Shown in pieces: positions 41,442 to 54,006 of a DNA stretch of 64,000 nucleotides. This DNA is from Maratus speciosus. Its lineage: Eukaryota > Arthropoda > Arachnida > Araneae > Salticidae. The position numbers were made by a program, and so were the translations under genes. A model generated the notes under the pieces. That model saw nothing but the letters and a program-made list of their open reading frames with translations, was not told the DNA's origin and did no database searches. The first letter of the stretch is position 1. The number at the start of each line of letters is the position of its first letter. The stretch lies in assembly GCA_963932465.1 (NCBI GenBank), contig OZ010799.1, positions 284,280,083-284,344,082 on the forward strand, in the 5' to 3' direction.

Positions 41442-44400
41442 TACAATCATCAAAATACTTTACTGGCCATCTCGTAAGTATTCCCAATCGCCAAAATAAA
41501 AACTCACACCGCAGTATTCTGTATAAAAAAATGTCTCTTAGCATTTTCATTACTTTAAAAAGTTGAAATATTAAAATCTGAAAATATTCCCAAAGTATAC
41601 TTTTTAAAGTCTTTTACGTTTATTTAAATGCTGAACATTTGAGAAGATATATTTTTTCGATAAACGGTCTACGTCGGTTTCGGACATCTACTTTTAACGG
41701 AGAAAGCCGATTTTAATAATTACGAAAATAGCACAAGATGATTCAGCCAACATCGGCTAATTGTTGGAGATTAGTTGTTACACGCTGATCCATTGTGAGA
41801 AATGTCCGCCTGGCGTACCATTGATTAACGTAAATTTTCACAATCAACAAAGTAGACCAATGACATGGCTATAACATGTTTCAAAAAATTATCTACGTAC
41901 ATATATAACAAATAATATCACTCTGTAATAATATACATATTTTAATTGCTAAAAGTTTAAAATGAAATATTTAAAAATCTAATAAGGATTTTATCAGGCT
42001 GTTTACATCTTTCAGTTTCATCGAAGCCGTTATCAAAACAGATAAGAAAGTTGTAAAATTGCACGATCTTTGAGGTAATTTTCTTAATTTTCGAATCAAA
42101 AATAAATTCTTGAAATCGACGCATATATCCGCTTATCATGCAAACGAGTTTATCTCTCAGTAAAAAAGCCTTAAATAAGGCGAATTAAATAAAATTGTAT
42201 TGCCAATCAAGCAATCTAAATTTTAAAAAGGCATTTACAACCGGTACACAGCTTGTCATGCAATTCTGCTATTCGGATATAATGACGAAAGTTTAAAAAA
42301 TGGCGTGGAAAAATAAAAATAAATTTAAAAAATTTAAAGTATTTAAAACTTTATCATATTTAAAACAAAACTGTTTCATACACTGTCCATGCAACTTACC
42401 TTTAGAAAATTTTTGTACTCGGTTTTTATTAGCCCATTTTCATCATTAGCACACGTATGCGTGAATTTCACGATTTTGTTATACAGAAATTACGAAATAT
42501 TTTTTTTTTATTTACGTAATCCAAAAACGTCTGTCATGAAATAAAGCAGAACTTCCTATTTAGGATTTCTGGTATAAATTCAGTTCTTCTAAGTAAAAAT
42601 AAATTAAAGCATTTAGATGTTATCTACTGATACAACTGGGTTAAATAACTCAACAAAATATAAATGTTTGCACGAATTATTTTTTCATGAAACATTCTAA
42701 AATTGCACGATCCGTGATGTAACGATTTGAAACGTATTCTTTCAATTTATCACGCAATCTTTCAGATTACGCTCGTTATTTTTTATTTTTACTTCGTTGT
42801 TTATTTCTATATTTGTAACCATGGAGAAATTACTTACCATTGGTAAGTAAAATGATGTTGCAACGTTACATATTGAAATTTTACGTTTTACAATACCTAT
42901 GGTTTGTCTTATAATGGATGGATAATATAGTTTGGAACAAAGAATTATCTTAATTCCATTGAAATTTGTTTGGACGATTCCTGCTTGATATATTCTTGCT
43001 AGGGTTGTGGCTTTTCTATTGCATTTAATATTTTCTACATGCGCCTTTTTCTATACTAACATTTCATAATATTCGCCAATATGGTAATTCTTTGATCCGA
43101 CTGCTCTAATAAATGTTAATTCATATCTTCCTGCATAATTCTAAAAATTAAATGTCACTTTTAGTCCAAATGATATTGTTTCATTTCGGATGTGGCGTTT
43201 AAGCGTCTATTAAGCGTTTAAGGCTGTACCACTTTAGTTGATAGCGCATTTTTTGCTTTTCTTTTCGATGCCAAAGGTAGCGGGTTTAAAAGATAATCAA
43301 CTTTTACCAAATATTCTTTTATATTAGCAAATTTGGAAGCTACCATGATGAGTATGACGTTTTTATAAATACATAAATTCCATTAAATATAATTTTTCAA
43401 AAGTTTTCAAACAGGCATTTGTAAAGGAGAATTGGATTCCCAGATTCATGAATGAATAAAAGAAACTCCAACACAATACTTTAGGAGACTTACATTTATT
43501 GTAAAGAACTTTTAAGGAAGGGGCCGTGAAAATACAGAAATACGGGGAGAGTTTCAATAACTGCCGAATGGGCAGACGCCCCACAGAGGGGCTTGATTTT
43601 GGTTTCCATGGCTCGACGTAAGGAGCAAGAGTGAGGCAGAATTTGTTACCAATACTTACAGATTGGCGAACATTATTTAACCATATGTAAGATGTTTGGC
43701 GAAAACAAATTGGATAGACAAAACAATCATGGAGTTTTACACTGAGTTAAAAATTATGCTATGGCGGGCTCTTTAGGGTTACGCTAAATAACATTCCAGC
43801 TGTAAGCAGGGAGGCTTAAAGAAATAGGAACACGTGATTTTATATGCACGTTACAGATATAATGACAGCTGCAAATTAGTCAGCAAAGAGCCATATGGTT
43901 TGTATCCGACAACGTACAAGGGCGAGAATTGAATACTAATGCAAGCCCAGAGGCTGGGAAAATATGCATTACTTATCGTCGGCTGCGAAGTGAAAAAAGG
44001 CATTCACTTGTATTTTATTCTTTTATTTTATATCGATGGAAAATAGCTGCGGTTAAAATCTTTTTCTATCCGTGTGAATTTGAAAGAGAGAAAAAGGAAC
44101 CGAGATAAATGATGTCTGCATTTAAAAAGAACTTTAAAAAGTAAAAGTGAAACTTACAGTGTCATGAAGGGGGGGGGGGGGGGAGAGAATGACTAAAGCC
44201 ATATGACTATATAACTACTATAAAATGTCAAATTTAAACTAAATATTTTATTTGAAGGGGGGGGGGGGAGAATAATGACAATTTATAATGAATCAGTACG
44301 GTTAAAAGTTGATTTTTAAGGGGAGAGGAGGAATAATGCATATGTAACGGGAAAGCCGTTATAGCATTTTAAGGGAAAACAACAGCTTCAAAATAACTTG

Positions 44401-45150
44401 TAAAACAGACGACGTTCATGTACCTTTTTCTTGGGATCTATTGAAACAGTTCCAATATTTTCTAAATATTTTAGGCCGTAGCCAAACAATAAATTAATCA
44501 TTCGCTAAGGATTAAAGATACAAAATACAATAGTTATATATCACAAACGAATATATTAATTTCTTTTTTACTTATTAATTTCTTTTCTTTTTTTTCTTCA
44601 ATTTAATACCGAATGAATGTGTTTATAAAATAAAGCATAAAAAACTATTTAAAATACTTATAACAGTAATCCTTTTACGATTAGTAAAAAAGAAACCGCA
44701 AAGTAAATTTGAAATTCCTGAAAATTATACGAAATAATTAAGTTAAAGTAATATATATGATAAACACCTGATAAACATGAAGTATAATTAAAACTCTCTT
44801 AATTAAATGGATTTTATATGCAAAAAAATAAAAATGTCAGTACTACAATTTTTTGTTTCAGTAAAATCTCTTTTAATGAAATTTCAGATACGTTTTTAAA
44901 GATTTTTCCTTATTTTTACTCAATAAATTTTAAAGCCAAAGGTTATATTTAATTAACAGACAAATGAAAGAAAAAAGAAAAGATTTTAGCAAACATTCGT
45001 GTAAATATCACATTTGATTAAATTAAATATTGTTTAAGTTGAGTTTAATGATATTTACAATAGCATTTTAAATGTAATCCCTTTTTCCGTTATCTTATTA
45101 AAACAGAATTTTTTTTATCCAATAATTTCAAAGCGAAAATAACATTTAAT
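41442..45150. other. Long stretch without recognised gene
   Basis: No exon, repeat or element end can be supported. G-runs lie at about 44169-44184 and 44258-44270. The region 43600-44000 has a less A+T-rich texture and may hold old unique sequence or untranslated exons. TACCATTGGTAAGTAAAATG near 42837 is a donor-like GTAAGT without a coding context. Confidence 0.4.
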
Positions 45151-45616
45151 AAATACAGGGTGCATCATAATTTCGTGCAAACTAAAAAAATCTATAATAT
45201 AAGAAGTAATGCTCGGAAAAAATTCGGTTTTCGCGAGTATGATCAGAGTGACATTGGAATATTTTTCCATGCATAAAAAATGATTAGCAAAGTAACCGAA
45301 AGAGGGCGCTCATATGTCATACTGACACGTTTTATGCAAATCAATCAAACAGAAACAGACAATAGAACAAATCCCAATAACATCACACTGTGCATTTATT
45401 TTAAAGTAAAATATGTTCAACATGACAACCACCACCAGGTATTAGGCAAGGGAGGCGCGTCAATATGCCTATTACATCAGAGTGTAGCACGTAGGCGTCA
45501 ATGCCAACAACGGTCCATCGAATGACATATTTTAGTTCTACAACAGTAGCTAGGGGTCCTCGGTACAGACGAGATTTTAAGGGGATCTTTCATGCACTTG
45601 AAAACACAAGCTCCGT
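45151..45616. other. Unrecognised repeat-like block
   Basis: TACAGGGTGCATCATAATTT at 45156 looks like a mariner-type end (TA, CAGGGTG). The block to about 45590 contains broken frames on both strands but no recognisable transposase motif. Confidence 0.3.
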
Positions 45617-45790
45617 AATGTTAATCCTATGGAAAGGTTATTTTCTGATTTCTCGTTTCAATTTGAATATTTTTAAACGATTTTTTTGCATGGTATAGCT
45701 GAGCTCAAACTTTAATATGACTCTTTTTTACTTTTCGATTTTTCTTTTAAAGGTACTTTCAATTTAGAAACTGGTTTGGAGTTAAATTAC
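45617..45790 (+). repeat. Foldback repeat FB, half copy D
   Basis: TAATGTTAATCCTATGGAAA, GATTTCTCGTTTCAATTTGA and TTTTTTTGCATGGTATAGCT match the left arms of copies A and B (9892 and 10305). The right arm is missing. A (TA)n tract follows at about 45803-45823. Confidence 0.65.
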
Positions 45791-45839
45791 CCCACTTAAA
45801 TATACATATATATATATATATATTTATTAACTTTATGAG

Positions 45840-46290
45840 AAATTTTAGGATGTGATTTTGTTTACAAATTATATGATTAAGGGTGTATTCGAAAAAATAA
45901 TTTTCCAACCTCAACAGCTCGAAATTTTATGATACATATTCAGACTCATGTTGAAAAGTGAAAACGTGAAACTTGCTGAGGTGATTTTTGAAGAGATGTA
46001 TATGAGGCCGTGTGATTTCACTTTCCGCTCAATTAATTAGAATTTGATTTTTAAACACTTATTTTCTCGGTGTGATAATTTTTTTCTGTCCCAGATCTCC
46101 CGCTTCGGAAAATTCGGTTCAAAACGCCAACTTTGACAGCATTTTTTTGAATATTTTCTGCATTTATCAAAAAATCGACAAGCACGGCACATTATGCAGT
46201 TTCTAAATAAGAGAATTTGCCAGTTTGATGTCTTTGAGAGCAAAAATGAATTTAAAAATAATTCAGAAAATAAGCAGTTTGGATTGGAAT
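45840..46290 (-). repeat. R1 dispersed repeat, copy 5 (diverged)
   Basis: The best match is 46090-46270: AATTCGGTTCAAAACGCC, CAACTTTGACAGCATTTT, TTATGCAGTTTCTAAATAA and GCCAGTTTGATGTC correspond to the minus-strand copy at 25885-26303. The part before 46060 is only loosely similar and may include another repeat. Confidence 0.5.
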
Positions 46291-46757
46291 ACACACTTAA
46301 CCAAAATTCAAAATTTTAACTCGATAAATTAAAAAAAAAATTGTATATTTCCCGAATCCCTTAAATTAACGAAGTTTCTTACATCACACGCATTTTAATT
46401 TCTGTCAATTCCCTTAAAAAGTTGACGAAATATTTAAAAGGTTTATTTAAATACTCTGCAAGTTTTGCAGATATCAAGATAGAATTTTTTTTGCTTAATT
46501 CAAGAAGGGATTTGGAAATATTTTACATTACGTGGGCCGTAAAAAAATTAATTTGTGTATTTTCTCAAATAGACCCCCCATGGGGTTGCAACTCTCGTCA
46601 TAAAATTTTGCACCTTTTTATGAAACTTTGCAATTGGAAGTATAAGTCTAGGGTCAATATATAAGAAAATAGATATTGTTCTTTATCTTTATGAATCACA
46701 GTGTATAATTGATTCTCCACTTACTTCTTGATATATTGGAATTATAAAAATTATGTA
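46291..46757. other. Non-coding stretch
   Basis: No feature is recognised. The 80-codon frame at 46422-46664 has no known motif. Confidence 0.4.
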
Positions 46758-48722
46758 TACACTATTAAAAATATTTACGGGCAGAGGCCGACAGCAGAGA
46801 TTCCAGTCATACCCCGTAAAATAAAACAATCCGTGCCCATAATTTTGTGTCAACGTGTACACACTAGCGGAGTAAAATGTATGGGGTCGTACCTTATTTG
46901 ATGGTTTTTGATTTTACCGTTGACGTAACAGGTGTGGCTAGAACTTCAAAAATATGTAGATTGCCCTTAATTTTCTAAGTATCTAAAAGTATCCCTGTCA
47001 AATTACGGGCAGAGGCTCGTCAGCAGAGATTCCAGACATACCCCGTAAAAATAAAATCAATGCCCATGATTATGTGCAGCCCGTAATTTTACGGGGCAAA
47101 TATATAATGCACTTCAAAACAGAATAAGTAATTTACTTACTGTTCCGTAGCACGTAGCACGTTAGATAATCGTCACAGAATCGCTCTTTCGGGGGTAAAA
47201 ATTATGTTACGGTCGCGGTTAACTGACATTATTCTTCGAAACATGATTAAAACGAAGGGTTACACACAGTGGTGGGATCTAGCCGGTTCGCACCGGTTCG
47301 GTAGAACAGGTTGTTAATTTATGTTGAGTTCGGCGAACCTGTTGTTAAAATGATACTTCAAATGCGAAATGCATTTATATTAATTTACTTTCTTTAAATG
47401 TTTGTCTGCACAACATTGTTTTCAAAGCGTAACTCTGTAACAAATTCGGATTTATTTCATTTAATAAAATGATGTTTCATTTGAAAAAAAATATTTTTTT
47501 TCCTCATTAGTTCTGTAAGAGGAAATTCAACTTCAAAAAATGAAATTTTGAAGAATTTTGGGAACTAAATTGGCAGCCTAGGATAGTCCTAATTATATGG
47601 CATGCTTATTCAAAACTACAAAAAACTAGTTATATTCGAATAAAAGGAACTTTGCTTTGGCACGGAATTTTCTCTGTTATCACTGATCTATAGCTAATAC
47701 TTAAATCGTTGGATATAGAAGTATGCTTCCAACTGCATTTTTTAAATATATATATTGCTCTTCATATCTTAGAAGTCATTTAAATCAAAGTAGTTATTTT
47801 CGCAAATGTAACACATTCAAAATTTTTATAAGATCCCTCAGTGCTATAAGTTATATTTCTTAAAATATTTTCCAAGCTCTAACAAATGAAAAGACATTGT
47901 ATGATCTGAACTTGCCGAATCATGATGCTTCGTATTTTACAAATTTCCAGTGTTGTCTGGCCCTTTTTTGTTCTAAGAAACGTCGAAAATTCCTAAAATT
48001 ACTAAATGATGTCATAACTGGAGAAGTTGTGGTCTGGCAAAAATTTGACTCACTTACTATAGCATAGATATTGTTCTCTAAATATGTTACATGCAACTTT
48101 AGATCATGAATATGGCTTAATTCTTAAGCTTGTATTTCTGCTATTTTTGTATTATACTGTTTTGATGAATTTTCTGATAGAAATGTTGATCAAGGTTTCA
48201 TGATTGCAGAATAGTTATTAAATAAATTACGTCCTTCTATAGGGAAGAAGGTTTTAGGAACTTTTTCGCTATACCCAAAGATCAAAGTTTTTAACAATGT
48301 TCTTATAATATTAGAAAGTGTTCATAATCTATGTGTTATGCTTGAATTTCCTTTCATGTTTGTACATCAAAAATTATTCGGACAGCGAACCGGTTGTTAA
48401 ATTATTTAATTCCAACCACTGCTTACACCCTAGCGGAGGAAAATGTATGGAGTCGTACCGTATCTTTTTAGCGGATCAGACCGTTTTTCATCAAATAAGA
48501 CGGATCATCAAATAAGATCATGAAGCTACCGAACGACTCCTGCTACTTCGCGTTTATTATTAGTCTCGGTCGGCGGTTGGGGGTGGGAGGGTGGGTGAAC
48601 CGCCGCGGCGAGCGGCCTCTCTTCGTCGTTTTTTGAGAAAACGAAAACTTTGGTGAAAAATGGTGGCCCGTGAAAATTGAACAGCAAAGGCTCATAAATT
48701 TACAGTTTTTTCTGACAGTGTA
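46758..48722. mobile_element. ACACTGT-ended element, interrupted
   Basis: TACACTATTAAAAATATTTA at 46758 faces the inverse of TACACTGTCAGAAAAAACTG at 48722. Inside are two copies of TTACGGGCAGAGGC...CAGCAGAGATTCCAG...ATACCCCGTAAA (about 46778 and 47003), and CTAGCGGAG-AAAATGTATGG-GTCGTACC at 46862 and 48429. The right part has a G+C-rich patch (48560-48625). A hAT-like insertion (47267-48421) splits it. The ends resemble those of the ACGGTA arrays at 6525 and 32430. Confidence 0.55.
47267..48421. mobile_element. hAT-like element (CAGTGGTGGGAT ends)
   Basis: CAGTGGTGGGATCTAGCCGG faces the inverse of CAGTGGTTGGAATTAAATAA; GCCGGTTCGCACCGGTTCG at the left and GCGAACCGGTTG at the right also pair. 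Flanks GTTACACA (47259-47266) and CTTACACC (48422-48429) share six of eight bases. The interior has frames broken by many stops, with no clear hAT domain. Confidence 0.7.
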
Positions 48723-50259
48723 CAGGTGTGTCTCCGATGATAATACAGAGTTTCAATATTTTTACAACTCACTTAAAATGTGATAAATTAATTTTAATTC
48801 CTTTCCACATTACTCATTCGCCAAATATTCTTTCTGATTACAACAGTTTATGATTTAAAAAACAGTGGCGTTGATTTTGCGCCAAACCGAGCTCGCCAAA
48901 GTATGGCAAGTGGCTGCAACAGCAACAACATACTATTTTAAACATTAAAAGTATAAAACATAAATAAAAAATAAAGATAGTAACATACAATTAAAAAAAA
49001 ACACACTTTAATTTATAATAGGAAACTGCAACATAGACAGGCTTAATTTCAACCTACAGAAGTGAATTTTTACCGTACGATTTTATTTGAAATTATTATT
49101 GCTGTGTTTTTTTCACAGCAACACCGAAGTTCCCTTTTAATATTTTAAGTGAACGTACAGTAAAGATTACAATGATAAACTTGCTTTATTGAAAATATAT
49201 TAAACTTATAAATATATGTTTCGTTACCGTGCGATTTCACAAAAGTTTTTCATGAATTGAGCCAATACATGAACGTAAAAAATATTTTATTAGTCTTGTT
49301 TTTATTTCAAGTGTATATAATTATTACTGCTTCCAATTTTTTACGGCTTTCTGTTATAATGAATATTCTATTTTTCTATTGTATATAGAATACTCATAAA
49401 CATTGTTTAATTCATAATATTTTATTCTATTCTATTTCATTAAACACAAAACTGCTTGCATCATTAAACATTTTGTAAGAGCTTTTACATACACAGTATA
49501 AGAATTTATCATTCCTTGGAAATACTAGGATGAAAAAAAGAAAACATTTAAAAATTGAATCCTTAAATTAATTTTTTTAGAAAGTAAATATGTTAAATAT
49601 TTTATTTTATTTTTATTTTGTCTTAATTTTTAATACTATTTTTACTGAAATATATTTTTTCTCTTTCAGGTAAGTACATTCGGTTCTTTTGCCTAATTTT
49701 TCAGAAAATGAAGATATAATTCTCAGGTAAAGTCTCTCGGTCTGTATTGTTTTTAAGTTGTATAATTATTTTTCTTTGTTTTGTTAGAAGATTTTTTTTG
49801 ATTTTCACTGTTTTTAAATCAAGTTATTTTAAATAAAACTTAATGTCAGTCTAAAGTTAAAACGAATTTTTAAAATATTACCATTCAATACTGCATTATT
49901 AAAAATCAACGTACTTTTATGAAACACTTAAACATGTTTAGATCTTTTGGAATTTTTTTTTAAATATATTATGAAATTTAATTAAAATATTCCATAGTGA
50001 TTTTTTGTATAAAACGTTAACTTTAACTTTGAATGAGTCCAGTGTCTGTTCGAAGTTTTGTTGTTGTTAGTACTGATGAGTCTATGCGATGACATACCGA
50101 AAAGTATATGTCAGGTTTCTGACGCTAATGAGCACATAACGAATTAAGATTACTATTATTTGATATTATCTGTTTACTTATTTATTGTGTTTCATTTGTA
50201 TCACTTTCTGTATACGAGGTGTTTAAGCTAATATTTTTTCTTATCTTGAAGTTCATCCG
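48723..50259. other. Non-coding stretch, possible long intron
   Basis: No exon or repeat is recognised. The one notable signal is the ratchet-type splice site at 49650-49675. If real, this region is intron of an unseen plus-strand gene. Confidence 0.4.
49650..49675 (+). promoter_or_regulatory. Candidate recursive (ratchet) splice site
   Basis: A pyrimidine tract (ATATTTTTTCTCTTTCAG) runs directly into GTAAGT, giving a zero-length exon CAG|GTAAGT at 49669/49670. Such juxtaposed 3' and 5' splice sites are the consensus of recursive splicing in long introns of insects and vertebrates. No flanking exons of a plus-strand gene are visible in the window, so this is a motif-based call. Confidence 0.4.
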
Positions 50260-50832
50260 AGTTGTTATAGTTGGATATTATTGCATGAACAAGCTGCATT
50301 GTATGGAGGAATTCCAATTGTCCTTTCTATTCAAGAATGCATACCTCAGATAAGGCAAACAAAGAAGTTCACGGCCTACTTAGCGAGATAGTGGACACCA
50401 CTAAAGGTGAAAGTTTTAAATAAGAAAAGGGTCCATGTGGGCAGGAAGGAAGCCCCGGTGTCTTTTTTTAGGAAAGGTTGAGAGAAAAAAAAAGAGTTCT
50501 GGCGTAGACCTCGAGAGGAGAGGTTGTAAGTGTTTTTCGGTTGAGTGTTCTGGAGTGGAGTTAGGTGTGTTGCGGGAAAAAGCTTAAGTCCTGCGTGGAG
50601 AAAGTGTACGCAACGGGAGGTCCAAGGTGATCGTCCAATAAATTTGATGAGATATCGTGAGGTGAGAAGGAAATAGGGTATTTTAATAAGGTGATCTAGT
50701 ACGCAGAAAGCACTTGATATATAACTTAGTAGCTGGCTGGATCGTCTGTAAACAAGCCCTTAAGTGTAAATAATGTTGCATTTTGTAAATAACTTGTAAA
50801 TAAACCGTTCTTTAATATTAATCGAATAAGTT
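50260..50832 (+). mobile_element. LTR-like or retroelement promoter region
   Basis: The stretch is less A+T-rich than its flanks. It contains AGTGGACACC, GGAGAGGTTGTAAG and, near its end, TAAATAACTTGTAAATAAACCG, with an AATAAA poly(A) signal at about 50808. This texture (G-rich middle, AATAAA near the end, then GGCGGTGGCAGCATATC downstream) is like the end of an LTR followed by a leader. No second LTR or coding region exists here, so it may be a solo relic. Confidence 0.3.
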
Positions 50833-51637
50833 TAGCATTTTTGATATTCCTTCTCACATCGTGTCTGATATCAAGTATTTATATAGGCGGTGGCAGCATA
50901 TCAACTAAAAGAACATTTTTTCGAAATCTGTACGAGTGGTGATCGTGGATCCGGTAAAATTCATCATAGCATTTTTGATATTCCTTCTCACATCGTGTCC
51001 GGTATCAAGTATTTATATAGGCGGTGGCAGCATATCAACTAAAAGAACATTTTTTCGAAATCTGTACGAGTGGTGATCGTGGATCCGGTAAAATTCATCA
51101 TAGCATTTTTGATATTCCTTCTCACATCGTGTCCGATATCAAGTATTTATATAGGCGGTGGCAGCATATCAACTAAAAGAACATTTTTTTCGAAATCTGT
51201 ACGAGTGGTGATCGTGGATCCGGTAAAATTCATCATAGCATTTTTGATATTCCTTCTGACATTGTGTCCGATATCTAGTATTTATATAGGCGGTGGCAGC
51301 ATATCAACTAAAAGAACATTTTTTCGAAGTCTGTACGAGTGGTGATCGTGGATCCGGAAAAATTCATCATAGCATTTTTGATATTCCTTCTCACATCGTG
51401 TCCGATATCAAGTATTTATATAGGCGGTGGCAGCATATCAACTAAAAGAACATTTTTTCGAAATCTGTACGAGTGGTGATCGTGGATCCGGTAAAATTCA
51501 TCATAGCATTTTTGATATTCCTTCTGACATCGTGTCCGATATCAAGTATTTATATAGGCGGTGGCAGCATATCAACTAAAAGAACATTTTTTCGAAGTCT
51601 GTACGAGTGGTGATCGTGGATCTGGTAAAATGCATCA
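50833..51637 (+). repeat. Six tandem 134-bp units
   Basis: Units start with TAGCATTTTTGATATTCCTT at 50833, 50967, 51101, 51236, 51370 and 51504. Each carries CTCACATCGTGTCCGATATC, ATATAGGCGGTGGCAGCATA, TCAACTAAAAGAACATTTTT and GAGTGGTGATCGTGGATCCG. Units are nearly identical (one unit has an extra T, a few point changes), so the expansion is recent. The first unit continues without a break from the LTR-like region, which suggests that a retroelement leader was amplified. Confidence 0.9.
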
Positions 51638-51825
51638 GCGTGTGGACTAAGGATGAATGTAACAAGATTCTTTGAATGATATTGATTTTAATTAAATGTT
51701 TTCATGTATATAATTTAAATTAATTGCATTTTAAGTGTATTATCCTATGTCTAATAGTTCATATTTAGTGTAAATAGTATTTGCCATATGTATCAGTTTT
51801 TAATTTATTAAACAAAAGGCCTTTC

Positions 51826-51862
<37 letters not shown>
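51638..51862 (+). repeat. Poly(A)-ended segment
   Basis: Following the array, about 190 bp of A+T-rich sequence has ATTAAA at about 51808 and runs into an A-run at 51831-51862. This looks like the 3' end of a retroposed transcript. Whether it belongs with the tandem array is unknown. Confidence 0.4.
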
Positions 51863-51866
<4 letters not shown>

Positions 51867-52930
51867 GCTTTATGCAAAAGTTTGGGTTTTGGTTGGACCT
51901 TAAAAGACTTTCTGTTTCCGCGTTAAGCAGATTTCGAGTTATGCAACATGAATTAATATTGATTTCTATGGATTCGCTGGGAATTTCCTGCTTACACAGA
52001 GTCCGCCTACAGAATTTACTGAATAAGTTATAAATCCGTGAAGATTTCATGATAAAGTATTGTGTAGTTCAAGAGAAAACACGAGTACAATTTCAAAAAA
52101 TTCTTTTTAAGTATTTGCCTTAAACCATTTTAAAGTATGTTTTAAAAAATTTTTACATTGAGAAAATCTAGCACATTTTAGTTAACTGGCGTCTTTATAG
52201 GTATTTTTGTTGTGGTTCCTTTTAAAATGCTCAGAAAATAAATATTGCTTATTCAGATATTTTATCAGAGAATATTCTATTTGTTGGAAATATAACAATT
52301 GAGTACTTAAAAATACTTTTAATTGAAATTAAAATAATGCCTTTTAAAGAAAAAGATTCAAAGTTTTGAAAGGAAAATGTCCAGAAAGCAAGTAAATCTA
52401 ATAAAAACTTCTATAAATCAATTAGATCTAATAAAAATTTCTATGAATAAATTAAATCCATTAAAAAATTCTACGAATCAATCAGAATTAAACCAATAAA
52501 AAAAAGAGAGATATCACATATTGAGAAGTCTCAAAATTTTTACATTAGACATTAAATTAAAAAACCCACCTTCTATAAAAATTTCACAACCTTTAAAGAG
52601 CATAAGATTATTTAGATTAATTTAAAAAGACGTTTGCATCAAACATTAGGATACAATTTTGTTAAAAAATACTGTACAATTTTAAGACTCAAAGCCGATT
52701 TTAAAATTTGATAAAAAAAATTTTAGAAGAATTAATAATCTAACAAAAATTTCGTTTCTGTAGAGTGTAGAAAAAGACTGGTTATGGTAGAGTACTGGAA
52801 TGCAGAAATTCAATTAAAAGGCTAAAAAATAAGGAATTTGTAAGTTTTGTTTAGAGGATTCTTACAGAATTATGCAGAATAAATAAAGAATAAAAGAAGG
52901 ATGGTATATAATTATGCATGAAAGAAGATG
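51863..52930. other. Tigger-like end fragment and A+T-rich sequence
   Basis: 51862-51990 has ATCCCGCTTTATGCAAAAGT and GCGTTAAGCAGATTTCGAGT, typical of pogo/Tigger-type subterminal repeats, but no opposite end is found. 52380-52500 has short repeats of AAATTTCTATGAATAAATTA type. No gene. Confidence 0.4.
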
Positions 52931-52932
52931 TA

Positions 52933-54006
52933 AAATCGTGAAAAAAAAGTAAACCCCTCCTACTAAATCCTCAGCAAATTATCGTAGAGGAAAGTTACCT
53001 TTACCGAACGATTGGAAATAAAGTCTACTTCTATATGATGTATATAAAATTTGCTTAGGGGGGCATCTACATATTAAAACGAGCCATATCTTTGTTTTAT
53101 TTTCAATAGCAGTACACCATTCTGACAGCATAAATGAACTCTACAGTCTACTTCCTTCAATTAGCCTAAAAAGAAATTTTTATGCAATTCGTACCATAAG
53201 TTTCCAAGAAATTAATTATTTTAAAACGAGCGTATTTTAAGGGCTGTATACAAATTGATGTTCCGTACTCGATTGTTAATCGCGAGAGCCCCCTTCCTGA
53301 TCAAAGCACCTTAAGCACCACTCAAGCAGTCAATGAAGCCGATTAGATTACAGGACAGCAGAAGAAAATTCCAAATATCTACTAACTTCTATCATATATA
53401 TCATCCTTAAACCATCATTTTGCCGCTTTTTAAGCAAAATTTGAAAACTACTTGGAAGAAAAATGTGAAATTTTGGATTTCCATAAAGCAGGAATTAATA
53501 AATCTAAATCCATCAAAAAAAACTGTAGTTTGCAATTCATAATTTTTTCGAATATTAAATTCATAATTCATATCATAAAATTATTAAAAATGCAAATTTA
53601 GCGTATTTATGTTTGGGTATATTAGAATTATTGCTACACAAAAAATTAGCATATTAGGAGCATAATTTAAGGAGATATAAATAAAAATATGAAAATGTGA
53701 TTTAACATTAGAAGTAGTAAATATTGAATGTCTATAATTCAAAAACTTATCGTTCAAATGACTTGAAATTTGGTGTCTAGGCATAGTTTGAACCGAAGAT
53801 TTGAAATATCCCGTTAAAATTGGGTATTGCCATTGACAAAAATGAAGTTTGGATTCGTTTTAGTATGTAGATGGCCCCCTAAGCAAATTTTATATACATC
53901 ATGTAAAAGTAGACTTTATTTCCAATCGTTCGGTACCAGTAACTTTCGTTTACGATAATTTATTGAAAGAGATAGTAGGGGGTGTTTACTTTTTTTTCCA
54001 CGACTG
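52933..54006. mobile_element. Family M element, copy 2
   Basis: The left end AAATCGTGAAAAAAAAGTAA (a decayed CAGTCGTG) and the right end, inverse CAGTCGTGGAAAAAAAAGTA, are flanked by TA. The copy is collinear with 33972-35026 throughout, including TACCGAACGATTGGAAATAA, ACATATTAAAACGAGCCATA and TTTGAACCGAAGATTTGAAA. It is 1074 bp and non-coding. Confidence 0.85.

Noticed and set aside
42837..42860. GTAAGT donor-like site on the plus strand
   Set aside because: No open coding segment or acceptor in front of it could be matched.
48560..48640. G+C-rich patch as a CpG promoter
   Set aside because: It lies inside the ACACTGT-ended element, before its right end at 48722, so it is more likely transposon sequence; no exon follows.
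51070..51345. 91-codon frame with repeated peptide in the 134-bp array
   Set aside because: The unit length is 134, not a multiple of three; the frame survives only through one extra T and is a by-product of the repeat.
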